NCBI GenBank assembly: GCA_027307165.1
Contig: DAHUXM010000021.1
Span: 62,001 to 126,000, forward strand
DNA: 64,000 bases
Direction: 5' to 3'
Source of the DNA: Gemmatimonadota bacterium
Lineage (GTDB): Bacteria > Gemmatimonadota > Gemmatimonadetes > Gemmatimonadales > Gemmatimonadaceae
Shown: positions 44,809 through 53,051 of the stretch, one piece after another
How the letters are laid out: each line of letters starts with the position of its first letter
Position numbering within the stretch: position 1 is the first letter of the stretch
Notes under the pieces: model-generated
The model's input: only the letters and a program-made list of their open reading frames with translations
Told to the model about the DNA's origin: nothing
Database searches by the model: none
Position numbers and translations under genes: made by a program

Positions 44809-45219
44809 ATGCCCGATCGTACCCACATTTCCAATTCCGCGTCTCGCCGCATAATCCTCGGGACCAGCCTGATTCTCGGCATCGCTGCCGTCGTACTCAT
44901 CTTTGCTCCGGCCGAGGTCGCCGCCTCGATCGGGACACCGCACGCGAGGGTAATGACCATACTGCTACAGCTGTACGGAGCCGCGCTGTTCGGACTTGCC
45001 ATGACCGGATGGATGGTCCGCGGGGCGATCGTCGGCGGGATCTTTGGCCGCTCCTACGTGGTGGGGAACGCCGCCCACGCATTCGTTGGGGCGTTTGCCC
45101 TGGCCAGGCCGGCGCTTGAGGCCGGCGCGGCGCCGCTTCTGCAAGTGTTTGCCGGGATCTACTGGCTACTCGCTTTGACCTTCGGCTATTTAATGTTCGT
45201 ATCGACCCCGCGTTCGTAA
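44809..45219 (+). CDS. small polytopic membrane protein, unknown function
   Basis: 136 residues with four hydrophobic helices (IILGTSLILGIAAVVLIFAP, MTILLQLYGAALFGLAMTGWM, VVGNAAHAFVGAFALA, LLQVFAGIYWLLALTFGYLMF). Related in layout to small DUF-type four-helix proteins; I cannot name the family. ATG 44809 is preferred; GTG 44770 is open. No ribosome site is obvious. Confidence 0.65.
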   Translation: MPDRTHISNSASRRIILGTSLILGIAAVVLIFAPAEVAASIGTPHARVMTILLQLYGAALFGLAMTGWMVRGAIVGGIFGRSYVVGNAAHAFVGAFALARPALEAGAAPLLQVFAGIYWLLALTFGYLMFVSTPRS

Positions 45220-45267
45220 AACTACGTCGAGGCACCAGCGGGGCCCGAACGAGGAGACTGAGAGAAA

Positions 45268-45384
45268 ATGAGTCGGCGGCAAGCGTCCGGAAAGGGACCG
45301 AAGCGAAAGAGCGACAATATCGTCATCCTTTACTCCATCATCTTCTGCATCGTGCTGGTGGTGTACATCCGTTACATCATGTGA
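45268..45384 (+). CDS. 38-residue single-helix membrane protein
   Basis: ATG at 45268, with GAGGAGA 11-17 bases upstream. Protein: a basic N-terminus (MSRRQASGKGPKRKSD) and one membrane helix (NIVILYSIIFCIVLVVYIRY), stop at 45384. Too short for routine gene callers. It ends 11 bases before the peroxiredoxin ATG, and a GTG in the peroxiredoxin frame overlaps its stop as GTGA, so the two are probably coupled. Function unknown. Confidence 0.6.
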   Translation: MSRRQASGKGPKRKSDNIVILYSIIFCIVLVVYIRYIM

Positions 45385-45395
45385 TCTCCAAACCC

Positions 45396-45869
45396 ATGCA
45401 AATCCAGAATCAGCCAGTACCAGCCGTTGGATCCCCGGCCCCCGACTTCACACTCGGGTCGACATCGGGGCAACAGGTAAGCCTGTCATCGTTTCGCGGA
45501 AAGAACGCCGTGCTGATCGCTTTCTTTCCGCTGGCATTCACGAGCACGTGTACGGCCGAGCTGTGCGAGTTCTCGGACGACTACGACGAGTTCGTGCGCG
45601 CAGGAGTTGCTGTGCTGCCGATTTCGGTCGATTCGGTACCGACGTTGAAGGAGTTCAAGGCCAAGCACAACATGAAGACCGATCTGCTGTCGGACTTCAA
45701 GCGTGATGCCGGGCAGGCGTACGGCGTGATGTGGCAGGACGCGTTCTTTACCAACCGCGCGTACTTTCTCATCGACAAGGGCGGGGTGGTGCGGTGGGAG
45801 CACATCGAGGAAACGCCGAGTGGCAAGCGGAGCAACGCGGAGATACTGGCGGAGATCGCGAAGCTGTAG
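45396..45869 (+). CDS. peroxiredoxin, AhpE/BCP-like
   Basis: 157 residues. Peroxidatic cysteine in FFPLAFTSTCTAELCEF, with a second cysteine five residues on, as in AhpE and some BCP/PrxQ enzymes; downstream WQDAFFTNRAYFLIDKGGVVRW. Reduces hydroperoxides using a small thiol or thioredoxin-like donor. ATG 45396, or GTG 45381 coupled to the preceding small gene. Confidence 0.88.
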   Translation: MQIQNQPVPAVGSPAPDFTLGSTSGQQVSLSSFRGKNAVLIAFFPLAFTSTCTAELCEFSDDYDEFVRAGVAVLPISVDSVPTLKEFKAKHNMKTDLLSDFKRDAGQAYGVMWQDAFFTNRAYFLIDKGGVVRWEHIEETPSGKRSNAEILAEIAKL

Positions 45870-45916
45870 CTGCTGACGACGATACCCGTCCGACGTGCCC
45901 TTCGTGTTCGCTCGGA

Positions 45917-48900
45917 TCAGCTGCCCATCATGAACATCCGGATCCCGACTTTTTCCTTCGCCTTGAGCAGCGTTGCCGGTAGCCAGGGCAACAGTTTGAG
46001 TTGGATCGGGCTGAGTATCCTTGGCAACGTACGCTGAACATCGAGGCGCGAAATCTCCCAGCCTTCGTCGACAGCGGCTTCCTGTTTCTTCAACGCTTCC
46101 GCGGGGTCGTAGTCGTCACCCAGTCCCGCAAGATATTCACTGAGCGCTGTCCACACGCTGTCGATGTGCTGCCGGTAGGCCGTATCGGCTTTCTGAAGCG
46201 ATTCGGCCTGGTCGCGGCTAAGCAGTAGCGAGTCCGACTCCTCGAGGATCGACGAGTACGGATCCGGCACGTTGCGCGCGTAGCGGCGCTTCAGTTCAGT
46301 TACGGAAAGCCGGGGTCCCTTCCGGCCGTTGCGTCCCGGTTTGAGCCAGCGGTTGAGCATCTGCTGCGGCAGCGGACGGCCCAGGCCGAGCGAGATGTCG
46401 ATGGATATACGGAATGGTACGCGCAGCAGTGTGTTACTCGGCCGCGTATTTCCGAATCGCGGATTGACAGCGTAGCTGAATCGATCGCTGCCGGGATCGA
46501 ACGCGGTGGGTCTGTAGAGAACGGGATCCGGAAATGCGGGAGTACCCCATCCGCGCAGGTGGTTCGCGCCATGCAGCAGCTGATCGAGCCCACCGAGCGG
46601 ATTGGACAGTGCGAGTGAGATACTGCCGTACTGCTTCGTGATCGGCATCGTGCCACTATACGACAGCTGTGCGTTGAGCGAAGTTGTCCATGGCCCCTCG
46701 CAGCTGTTCCTGCCAGCGGGGTGATCCATCTGTGTCGTCAAACAGTCGCGAACGCTTCGCGACGAATTGGAGAGCAGCGCGCGCGTCGCGTTCGCCAGCG
46801 AAGCATCCGCGCTCGTCGCGGGGTTGAAGATGAACGCGCGATCGTTGGCGAGCCCATCGCCGTTCACGTCACCGCCGACCATTGGAGTGAAGGGAAGGCC
46901 GGATTGGATGCGGCCAAAGAAGGTGAGCGCCACCCGCCGGAAGGTGTAGCCGCCCTGTAGCAGGATCTGGTGGCGCACATCCAGATCGCCGCGCGCCCAC
47001 TCGCGCGTGACGGGACTGCCGAACGTCGCGCCGTCGAAGCCACTCTGCCGTGCGCGTGTATCCGCGAGAGTGTAATTGACGCCCAGGAACCAGTTGGAGA
47101 TTCCATCCAGCTCCGGTGACAATGACACCGTGACCTGTTTGCTCCGTGACGTCAGCGTGGATACGTTGTCGATGACGTGGCCAAACAATGGCGATACACG
47201 TGCCTGCACGGACGATAACGTGCCTGAGTTCGAAACGATGCTGCTGGGATCAACGAATACCGGTCGTCCTTCATCGGCAAGTGTGAATCTCGGTACGTTC
47301 GCGAAGTTGACGTCGGTGCGTCCGGGTTGATTCAGATTGAGCGAGTACAGACCTTCGATCGAGTACGTCAGCAACCTGTAGCTCGAGGAATACGCCAGGT
47401 TGCCGCGCCAGCTTCGTGGCGCCGTGTATCCAGGATCGAACAGCTGCACCGATGGCGCAACGTCGGTGAACACGGGCGTTGCTCCGTCGAGGCATTGCGT
47501 GGGTATGGACGCCGGATCGGTTAGGTACTGCTCCCAGCTCGGGATCGGCGTTGCGGCTCCGACGCAGGTGAGCGATTGCAGGCCGCCTGGCAGTCCGGTC
47601 GCGATCGAGGCGTTGGTCAGGAGATTCGCCGGAAGAATATTCCGGAATTCGCCGATTCCGCCGCGCACGTAGCTGACAGGCCCAGTGCGGAACTCACCGA
47701 TCTGGTTGAATCTGATTCCATCGCCTTCCGGCTTTCGGATCCACGTAAATCCGATACGCGGACTGATGTGAACCGTGTTCGGCGCATGATCGGTCCGCAG
47801 CCCGAATGTGGACTGCACGGCAGGATTGAACTCCGGCGCAGACAGGTAGTGATTAGCCTCGAGGCGTGCGCCGTACATCACCTGAAAGGCGGAAGACTTG
47901 CGCCAGAGATCGCCGAGCGCGACGTATCCGTTCCAGACGGAGCCGTGGAGCGTCGGCGCATTGAGGGAACGTGTGAAACTCGACGGTTGATTGCTGGCAA
48001 GGTCCCTGAGCGAGTTGAAGGCAAACGATCCGAAGGAATTCGAATTCGTCTCCTGGCGGATCCCGTCGACGCGCGAATCGGCGTCCAGCTTGACGCGATG
48101 CGTATCGCGTCCATGCGCATAGAATTGGGTCATGCTCGTCGTCTCCCAGGTCCACTGGCGTGTGTCGCTGAGTCTGGCGCTGTTTCCACCGAAGGCCAGC
48201 GAAGTCAGGCCAGCGGTACCGTCCGGAAACGAGGAGCCCACGAGCACACTCCCGTCCGGAAGCGTGAGATATGGAGTTGACCGGTTTCGCGAAAATGTGA
48301 ATCCACTCCGCTCCTCGTTCAAGTAGTCGCCGTGCAGATATGTCGAGAACAGCGCCTGCAGCATGCCGATGCCTTGCGACGTCGAAGCACCGTGAGCAGC
48401 AATAGCGGTCGGGCTGATCGCCGCAGCGTTGTCACTTGACAGTTTTCCGTACGCAAGCAGTCCCCACGTCGTCCGGGCGGGCTGGAAGCTGTCCCAGTTG
48501 TACGGCGCGTGATCGACTCGCGCAATGAACGACGCGTTCTGCATGACGTGTGACGATGGCACTGCGGCGGTACGCAGCGGCATCCCCGCAGCGGATAGCA
48601 GACTGAACAGTCGATCCGCGGAGTCAGACGATACGCCGGCGCGTTGCAGCAGGTCGGGTGCCGCGTTGGAGAGAAATACAGCATCCGATGTCCGACGCCC
48701 GGCCTGCGCGCCATAGTTGTACACGAACTTATCGTCGTCCATGGCTCCGTCGCCACCAAAGCTCGCGACGACGTTGCCGAAACGCTGTCCCATCCGTGCC
48801 GACACCGGATCGGTATATTGCAGCGCAGGCGCGTCCAGCGTGACGTGCGCCCGTCGGCTCGCGAACAGATTGCCGCGGGACAACTCGACATTCTCATTGA

Positions 48901-49612
48901 ACCCCCCGAACCAGCCGCGCGACGGATCGTAGGTAGAGCTGGATACGCGCACGCTCGTTCGCGCATCGCGCGGTACATCGGCGCCGGCGAACGCCATCCC
49001 GTTGATCGTCGTCGAGTTTTGTCCACCGATGCCCCCAACCGAAAGGCCGCCCGGTGTGGACGCAATTCCCGGAATCGTGGCACCGATCGCCGCAAGATTG
49101 CCAGCGTCGTCTGGCGACACTGCACCGTTCACGCCGCCTGCGATCTGCTCCGACGCGCCGATTTCAACTCCGAATAACGGCGCGCGCGATGGGACCTGTT
49201 TCTCCGGTGCCTTGACTTTTACCGCTGCAAGCTGTTGAACTCCAGTCCGCGTGAGCGTGGCGTCCACGGTGAACATCGAGTCCGACCCAACTCGTGTCAC
49301 GCGCTTGCGATACGTACTGTATCCGACGGCGGAGATGTGTACCAGATAGTCGCCCGTCCCGCTCGCAAACTCCATCGAGTAGCGGCCGGCGCTGTCCGTC
49401 GTCGTCGCTCGCGAGAGACGATCCGGAGCCATCGTGATGATGATATCCGCGGCGGGAAGCACCCTGCCGCTATCGGTCGTCACGGTGCCCCGAATCGTGT
49501 CGTGATGCGTCTGGGCAGTGCAGGGGACGGCCCACAGTGTCGCGATTATCAGACCCGATATGCACCTGCCCCAAGTGAACGTTCGCGTGATTCCCGATGG
49601 GTGATCCATCAT
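45917..49612 (-). CDS. TonB-dependent-receptor-like outer membrane protein with N-terminal CarboxypepD_reg repeat and helical C-terminal extension
   Basis: 1231 residues. Signal peptide ending PCTAQ, a carboxypeptidase-regulatory-like domain (about 37-115: DTIRGTVTTDSGRVLPAADIIITM, SAGRYSMEF, YLVHISAVGYSTYRKRV), then a plug-like region (GGLSVGGIGGQNSTTINGMAF, about 170-215) and a long beta-barrel-type region rich in aromatic alternating strands to about 1090. Unlike ordinary receptors it does not end in an aromatic barrel strand. About 130 helical residues follow, with two LTxxQ-like motifs (LSRDQAESLQ and LSPIQLKLLP). ATG 49612 overlaps the stop of the M56-TonB gene (ATGA). Ligand unknown; a classical TonB box was not recognised. 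Confidence 0.82.
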   Translation of the reverse strand: MMDHPSGITRTFTWGRCISGLIIATLWAVPCTAQTHHDTIRGTVTTDSGRVLPAADIIITMAPDRLSRATTTDSAGRYSMEFASGTGDYLVHISAVGYSTYRKRVTRVGSDSMFTVDATLTRTGVQQLAAVKVKAPEKQVPSRAPLFGVEIGASEQIAGGVNGAVSPDDAGNLAAIGATIPGIASTPGGLSVGGIGGQNSTTINGMAFAGADVPRDARTSVRVSSSTYDPSRGWFGGFNENVELSRGNLFASRRAHVTLDAPALQYTDPVSARMGQRFGNVVASFGGDGAMDDDKFVYNYGAQAGRRTSDAVFLSNAAPDLLQRAGVSSDSADRLFSLLSAAGMPLRTAAVPSSHVMQNASFIARVDHAPYNWDSFQPARTTWGLLAYGKLSSDNAAAISPTAIAAHGASTSQGIGMLQALFSTYLHGDYLNEERSGFTFSRNRSTPYLTLPDGSVLVGSSFPDGTAGLTSLAFGGNSARLSDTRQWTWETTSMTQFYAHGRDTHRVKLDADSRVDGIRQETNSNSFGSFAFNSLRDLASNQPSSFTRSLNAPTLHGSVWNGYVALGDLWRKSSAFQVMYGARLEANHYLSAPEFNPAVQSTFGLRTDHAPNTVHISPRIGFTWIRKPEGDGIRFNQIGEFRTGPVSYVRGGIGEFRNILPANLLTNASIATGLPGGLQSLTCVGAATPIPSWEQYLTDPASIPTQCLDGATPVFTDVAPSVQLFDPGYTAPRSWRGNLAYSSSYRLLTYSIEGLYSLNLNQPGRTDVNFANVPRFTLADEGRPVFVDPSSIVSNSGTLSSVQARVSPLFGHVIDNVSTLTSRSKQVTVSLSPELDGISNWFLGVNYTLADTRARQSGFDGATFGSPVTREWARGDLDVRHQILLQGGYTFRRVALTFFGRIQSGLPFTPMVGGDVNGDGLANDRAFIFNPATSADASLANATRALLSNSSRSVRDCLTTQMDHPAGRNSCEGPWTTSLNAQLSYSGTMPITKQYGSISLALSNPLGGLDQLLHGANHLRGWGTPAFPDPVLYRPTAFDPGSDRFSYAVNPRFGNTRPSNTLLRVPFRISIDISLGLGRPLPQQMLNRWLKPGRNGRKGPRLSVTELKRRYARNVPDPYSSILEESDSLLLSRDQAESLQKADTAYRQHIDSVWTALSEYLAGLGDDYDPAEALKKQEAAVDEGWEISRLDVQRTLPRILSPIQLKLLPWLPATLLKAKEKVGIRMFMMGS

Positions 49613-51186
49613 TGTGGATCTTTGGTGATCGCGAACGTGAACGGCTGCTGTACCAATTGTCTGATGTGCTTGCCGCGGATTTCAGCAGGTGCGAAGGTCA
49701 TTTTGGGGAGTGCCGTGCGGACCGCCTGCTCCAGGAGCGGATCTGTCGCGTTGGTGATCTTGATGCCGGCGGCCCGATCGACGCGGCCCGTGGTATCAAC
49801 GGTGAATTCCGCATCGACTTCACCACCGATTCGCGCGCGGCGTAAACTATCGGGATATAGCGGCGTCACCGTCGTGGGCAGCATTCTCGCAGGCTTGTCG
49901 ACCTGGAAGCTGAAATACGTCATGGTGTGACTCGCGGTGTCCGTGGGGCGGAATTCCACAGCGCGTAGCGCACGCGTGTTCTTCCGTGCTGCATTGAGTA
50001 TTGCCTCCACGGAATCGCGCTCGTTCGTCGCGCGCTGCAGTGCGCGCATCCGCGTTGCCATCATCCGCTCGCGTGTGCGCAGGCTGTCGTTCTGTCGCCG
50101 CAGTATGGCGAGACTGTCGATCCGCCGCTTTGATCCGGTATCGATTCGGACGGACCACGCTGGCGCAATCGGCAATGGTGCGGCGGTACGAGACATAATT
50201 GTCGGCACTGGCGTCGTGAATGCCGCCGCAACGGCTATGAGCGCGACTACGCCACCGGTGACTACGCTCTGCATTCCGATGCGCCGCACACTGGTCATCG
50301 CGCGCAACCGCAATTCCAACTCCGACGGCAGTCTCAGCAGCGCAACCATCGGAACGGCGAGCGGACCGCTGTTCCGCCCGCGTGCAGCTACCTCCAACAG
50401 TACGTGACCGTAATCCTTCGCACTCGGATATCGAGTCAACACCCGCATGTCGCAATCGAGCTCGATCGCGCGCCGAAGCCGGGCCGCGCACCACCACAAC
50501 CCGATGTTCCACGGCATCAGAACCAACGCGACTACCGCGAGCATCAATCGCTCGGGATCACGCGCCGTAATGTGTTCCGACTCGTGCGCGAGGACGAGCC
50601 TTCGATGTTCCGGCAGCATCGTTGTCGCCCAGGATGGCAACACGATCCGATGTGACAGAAAGCCGACCACCGCGGGTCCGGTCATCGCCGACACGTCCAC
50701 ACTTACGCCATCCACAACCGTCCTTTCCCACGATCGCTGCGCTCTGCGCCAGTGGAACACGCCAACCGCAAGCCACACGACCAGCGATGCCGACAACACG
50801 ATCCAGCCAATCAGCGCCGTTGCGGCGAAATCGCGTGCGATGCGCGAGAGCGCGGTGTGTATCGTAGAGCGCGACGGCGCGATCAATCGGATGAGTGCAT
50901 CCCGTCCGATGTAGCTGTAGCCGCGCCGAGCTGCAGCCCGCCCGGAGTTTATGATGATTCTCGTCAATACTGGGGGGCCGTCAACTGCAGCCACTCCCGT
51001 TGCGGCGCGGGCGTCGAGGGCGTGCAACGTCAGCACTCCACTCGGCGCCAACACCGCAAGCACGATCGCCGCCGTCCAGACATGCCGCGCCACGCCGCGT
51101 CCCCGTGTTCCCCATTCCATTGCTGCTGCGGCGCCAGCGAGCAACAGTGTGAACAGGACCATGTATGCGAATACGGTGGGAGTCAT
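49609..51186 (-). CDS. BlaR1/M56-type membrane metalloprotease with C-terminal TonB domain
   Basis: 525 residues. Membrane helices near 5-22, 37-57 and 122-145, zinc-protease motif HESEH (201-205) with RAIELDCDMRVL downstream as third-ligand region, and a further helix near 310-330. A periplasmic coiled coil follows (about 345-405: IDSLAILRRQNDSLRTRERM...). The last ~100 residues (from 423, coded at 49612-49920) are a TonB C-terminal domain instead of the penicillin-binding sensor of BlaR1. Overlaps BlaI upstream and the receptor gene downstream by ATGA. By family, the protease relieves BlaI repression; the TonB domain probably senses or engages the receptor. Confidence 0.88.
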   Translation of the reverse strand: MTPTVFAYMVLFTLLLAGAAAAMEWGTRGRGVARHVWTAAIVLAVLAPSGVLTLHALDARAATGVAAVDGPPVLTRIIINSGRAAARRGYSYIGRDALIRLIAPSRSTIHTALSRIARDFAATALIGWIVLSASLVVWLAVGVFHWRRAQRSWERTVVDGVSVDVSAMTGPAVVGFLSHRIVLPSWATTMLPEHRRLVLAHESEHITARDPERLMLAVVALVLMPWNIGLWWCAARLRRAIELDCDMRVLTRYPSAKDYGHVLLEVAARGRNSGPLAVPMVALLRLPSELELRLRAMTSVRRIGMQSVVTGGVVALIAVAAAFTTPVPTIMSRTAAPLPIAPAWSVRIDTGSKRRIDSLAILRRQNDSLRTRERMMATRMRALQRATNERDSVEAILNAARKNTRALRAVEFRPTDTASHTMTYFSFQVDKPARMLPTTVTPLYPDSLRRARIGGEVDAEFTVDTTGRVDRAAGIKITNATDPLLEQAVRTALPKMTFAPAEIRGKHIRQLVQQPFTFAITKDPQ

Positions 51187-51554
51187 TTCGAGTCCTCCGC
51201 CAGCCGCTCGTCGAGCAGCGCGCGCAACCGCCGAAGCGTCGCATCGTCGAGCCCGCGGTCGGATACGAGCTGCGTGAGTAGTCTCTCGGGAGACCCGCGG
51301 AAGAACTGCCCCAGCACTCTGTCTATCGCGCTCGAGCTCGCGTCATCCCGGTCGATCAGCGCGGCATAACGATGTGCGCGCCCCTCGACTTCTCGCGCGA
51401 CGTGCCCCTTTTCCTCCAGCACGCGCAACAGCGTAAGGATCGTCGTATACGCGGATCCGTCGCCGAGTGCGTCCCGCACCCCCGCGACCGTACTTGGCCC
51501 GCGCTCCCAGAGCACGGTCATGAGCTCTATCTCCCGTGGGGTCAGCCGCTGCAT
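51183..51554 (-). CDS. BlaI/MecI-family transcriptional repressor
   Basis: 123 residues. Winged-helix DNA-binding part (LTPREIELMTVLWERGPSTVAGVRDAL, SAYTTILTLLRVLEEKGHVARE) and a C-terminal dimerisation helix bundle. In BlaI/BlaR systems the repressor is cut between these parts by the M56 protease encoded next to it. ATG 51554 behind AGGAGG. Dyad operators lie directly upstream (51568-51598), so autoregulation of the three-gene operon is likely. Confidence 0.93.
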   Translation of the reverse strand: MQRLTPREIELMTVLWERGPSTVAGVRDALGDGSAYTTILTLLRVLEEKGHVAREVEGRAHRYAALIDRDDASSSAIDRVLGQFFRGSPERLLTQLVSDRGLDDATLRRLRALLDERLAEDSK

Positions 51555-51567
51555 CCGGACATCCTCC

Positions 51568-51598
51568 TACTAAGAGTCTAGTACTATCGCCATAGTAC
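51568..51598. promoter_or_regulatory. BlaI-type operator dyads
   Basis: Two overlapping inverted repeats: TACTA-N6-TAGTA (51568-51583) and GTACTAT-N4-ATAGTAC (51581-51598), both immediately upstream of the blaI-like gene. TACT/AGTA half-sites are of the type bound by BlaI/MecI dimers. The phosphatase-like gene at 51728 diverges from here and could share control. Confidence 0.65.
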
Positions 51599-51727
51599 GT
51601 TCGTCTCGTCAGGACGTCAAGGGCTAATCGGAATGATCTTGTCGCACCAGTTTCGCCAGCGCCGGCGGCGGGAAAAACGAGGTCGGTCCGACCCCAGGAC
51701 CCCCTGGTTGCGCTACCTTTTGGTGCC

Positions 51728-52837
51728 ATGACGCGTCCTCGTCTTCGCTCAGCGCTTCGGCTCGCGATCCTGCTGCTTCTCGCGACCGCGCGCACGGCAC
51801 CAGCTCAAGCTCCGCACCACACCCGCAACGTCGTCCTCATCGTGTCCGACGGTCTCCGCTGGCAGGAGATATTCGAGGGCGCGGACAGCCAACTGATGAA
51901 TCGCAAGTTCGGCCACGTCGAGGATACGGCCGCGCTCCGCCGCGAGTTCTCGCGCGACGATGCTAGCTCCGCACGCGCCGCGCTCTTCCCATTCATATGG
52001 AACGTCGTCGCGAAACAGGGTGAGATCTTCGGAAATCGCACGATGCAGAGCGACGCGGATGTCACCAACGGGTTCAAGTTCTCCTATCCCGGCTACAACG
52101 AAATGATCAGCGGGCATCCGGATCCGCGCATCGACAGCAACAACGCCGGACCGAATCCCAACCTCACCGTGTTCGAGTGGCTCGACAAGCGACCCGGCTT
52201 CACCGGGCGCGTAGCCGTCTTTGGAACCTGGAACGAGTTCGCAGACATCTTCAATCGCGGCCGTAGTCAACTTCCGATCTGGGCAGCGTTCGACGCGCCG
52301 CCGACGGCATCGCCACCCACGGCGCGCGATTCGCTACTCGTCAACCTGTATGGCACCACTACCCGTCTCTGGAGCGATCTGGCGTACGATTCGTTCATGC
52401 AGGCGGAAGTGCGCGAGTACATCGCGCGCGCGCATCCGCGTGTCATGTTCGTCGGTTATGGCGAGACCGACGAGTGGGCCCACATGGGCCGCTACGACAT
52501 GGTACTCAAGTCCGCGCATCAGTTCGATCAGTTCGTCGGCGATCTGTGGAACGCCATGCAACGGATGCCGCAGTATCGCGACTCGACGACGTTCATCATC
52601 ACCGCAGACCACGGTCGCGGAAGCGGGCTCACTGCGTGGAGCGATCACGGCGCAGACGTCGCCGGTGCGGAAGCAATCTGGATTGCGGTAATCGGGCCGG
52701 ACACACCGGCTAGCGGCGAACGCATGCACGTCAGCCGCGTAACTCAGTCCCAGATCGCCGCAACCATTGCAAGTCTGCTCGGCGAGAATTACTCCGCCGC
52801 CGTTCCCGCAGCAGCGCCGCCGCTTCCGGTGCGTTGA
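51728..52837 (+). CDS. secreted alkaline-phosphatase-superfamily protein
   Basis: 369 residues, signal peptide to APAQ. Metal-site motifs of the AP/sulfatase fold: LIVSDGLRWQEIF (first Asp), FVGYGETDEWAHMGRYD (Asp and His), FIITADHGRG and WSDHGADVAG. The usual nucleophile Ser/Thr position is not certain (SSARAAL or PGYNEMISG). Likely a phosphatase, phosphodiesterase or sulfatase outside the cytoplasm. ATG 51728. Divergent from the BlaI operon. Confidence 0.83.
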   Translation: MTRPRLRSALRLAILLLLATARTAPAQAPHHTRNVVLIVSDGLRWQEIFEGADSQLMNRKFGHVEDTAALRREFSRDDASSARAALFPFIWNVVAKQGEIFGNRTMQSDADVTNGFKFSYPGYNEMISGHPDPRIDSNNAGPNPNLTVFEWLDKRPGFTGRVAVFGTWNEFADIFNRGRSQLPIWAAFDAPPTASPPTARDSLLVNLYGTTTRLWSDLAYDSFMQAEVREYIARAHPRVMFVGYGETDEWAHMGRYDMVLKSAHQFDQFVGDLWNAMQRMPQYRDSTTFIITADHGRGSGLTAWSDHGADVAGAEAIWIAVIGPDTPASGERMHVSRVTQSQIAATIASLLGENYSAAVPAAAPPLPVR

Positions 52838-52920
52838 AGATCGCGTCGAAAAGCGCGTTGAAAATGTCGCGCTGATACACTCGCGGTTACGCCGCCGCGT
52901 CAGCGGTCCGCGCGAGCGAA

Positions 52921-53008
52921 TGTCGCCGTCATGACACCATGCATACTTATGCGCAGATGCAGCATGTAAAACCACCATCGCACCGGGGGTTAAATAACGA
53001 CGGCGACA
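52921..53008. repeat. 10-bp inverted repeat arms flanking the rocD upstream region
   Basis: TGTCGCCGTC (52921-52930) and GACGGCGACA (52999-53008), 68 bases apart, within the 214-base region before rocD. Possible RNA structure or cooperative operator; no known element recognised. Confidence 0.4.
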
Positions 53009-53051
53009 GTGCGACATTTCATGTGAAGGACCAACCTCAGCCGCACTCCGC

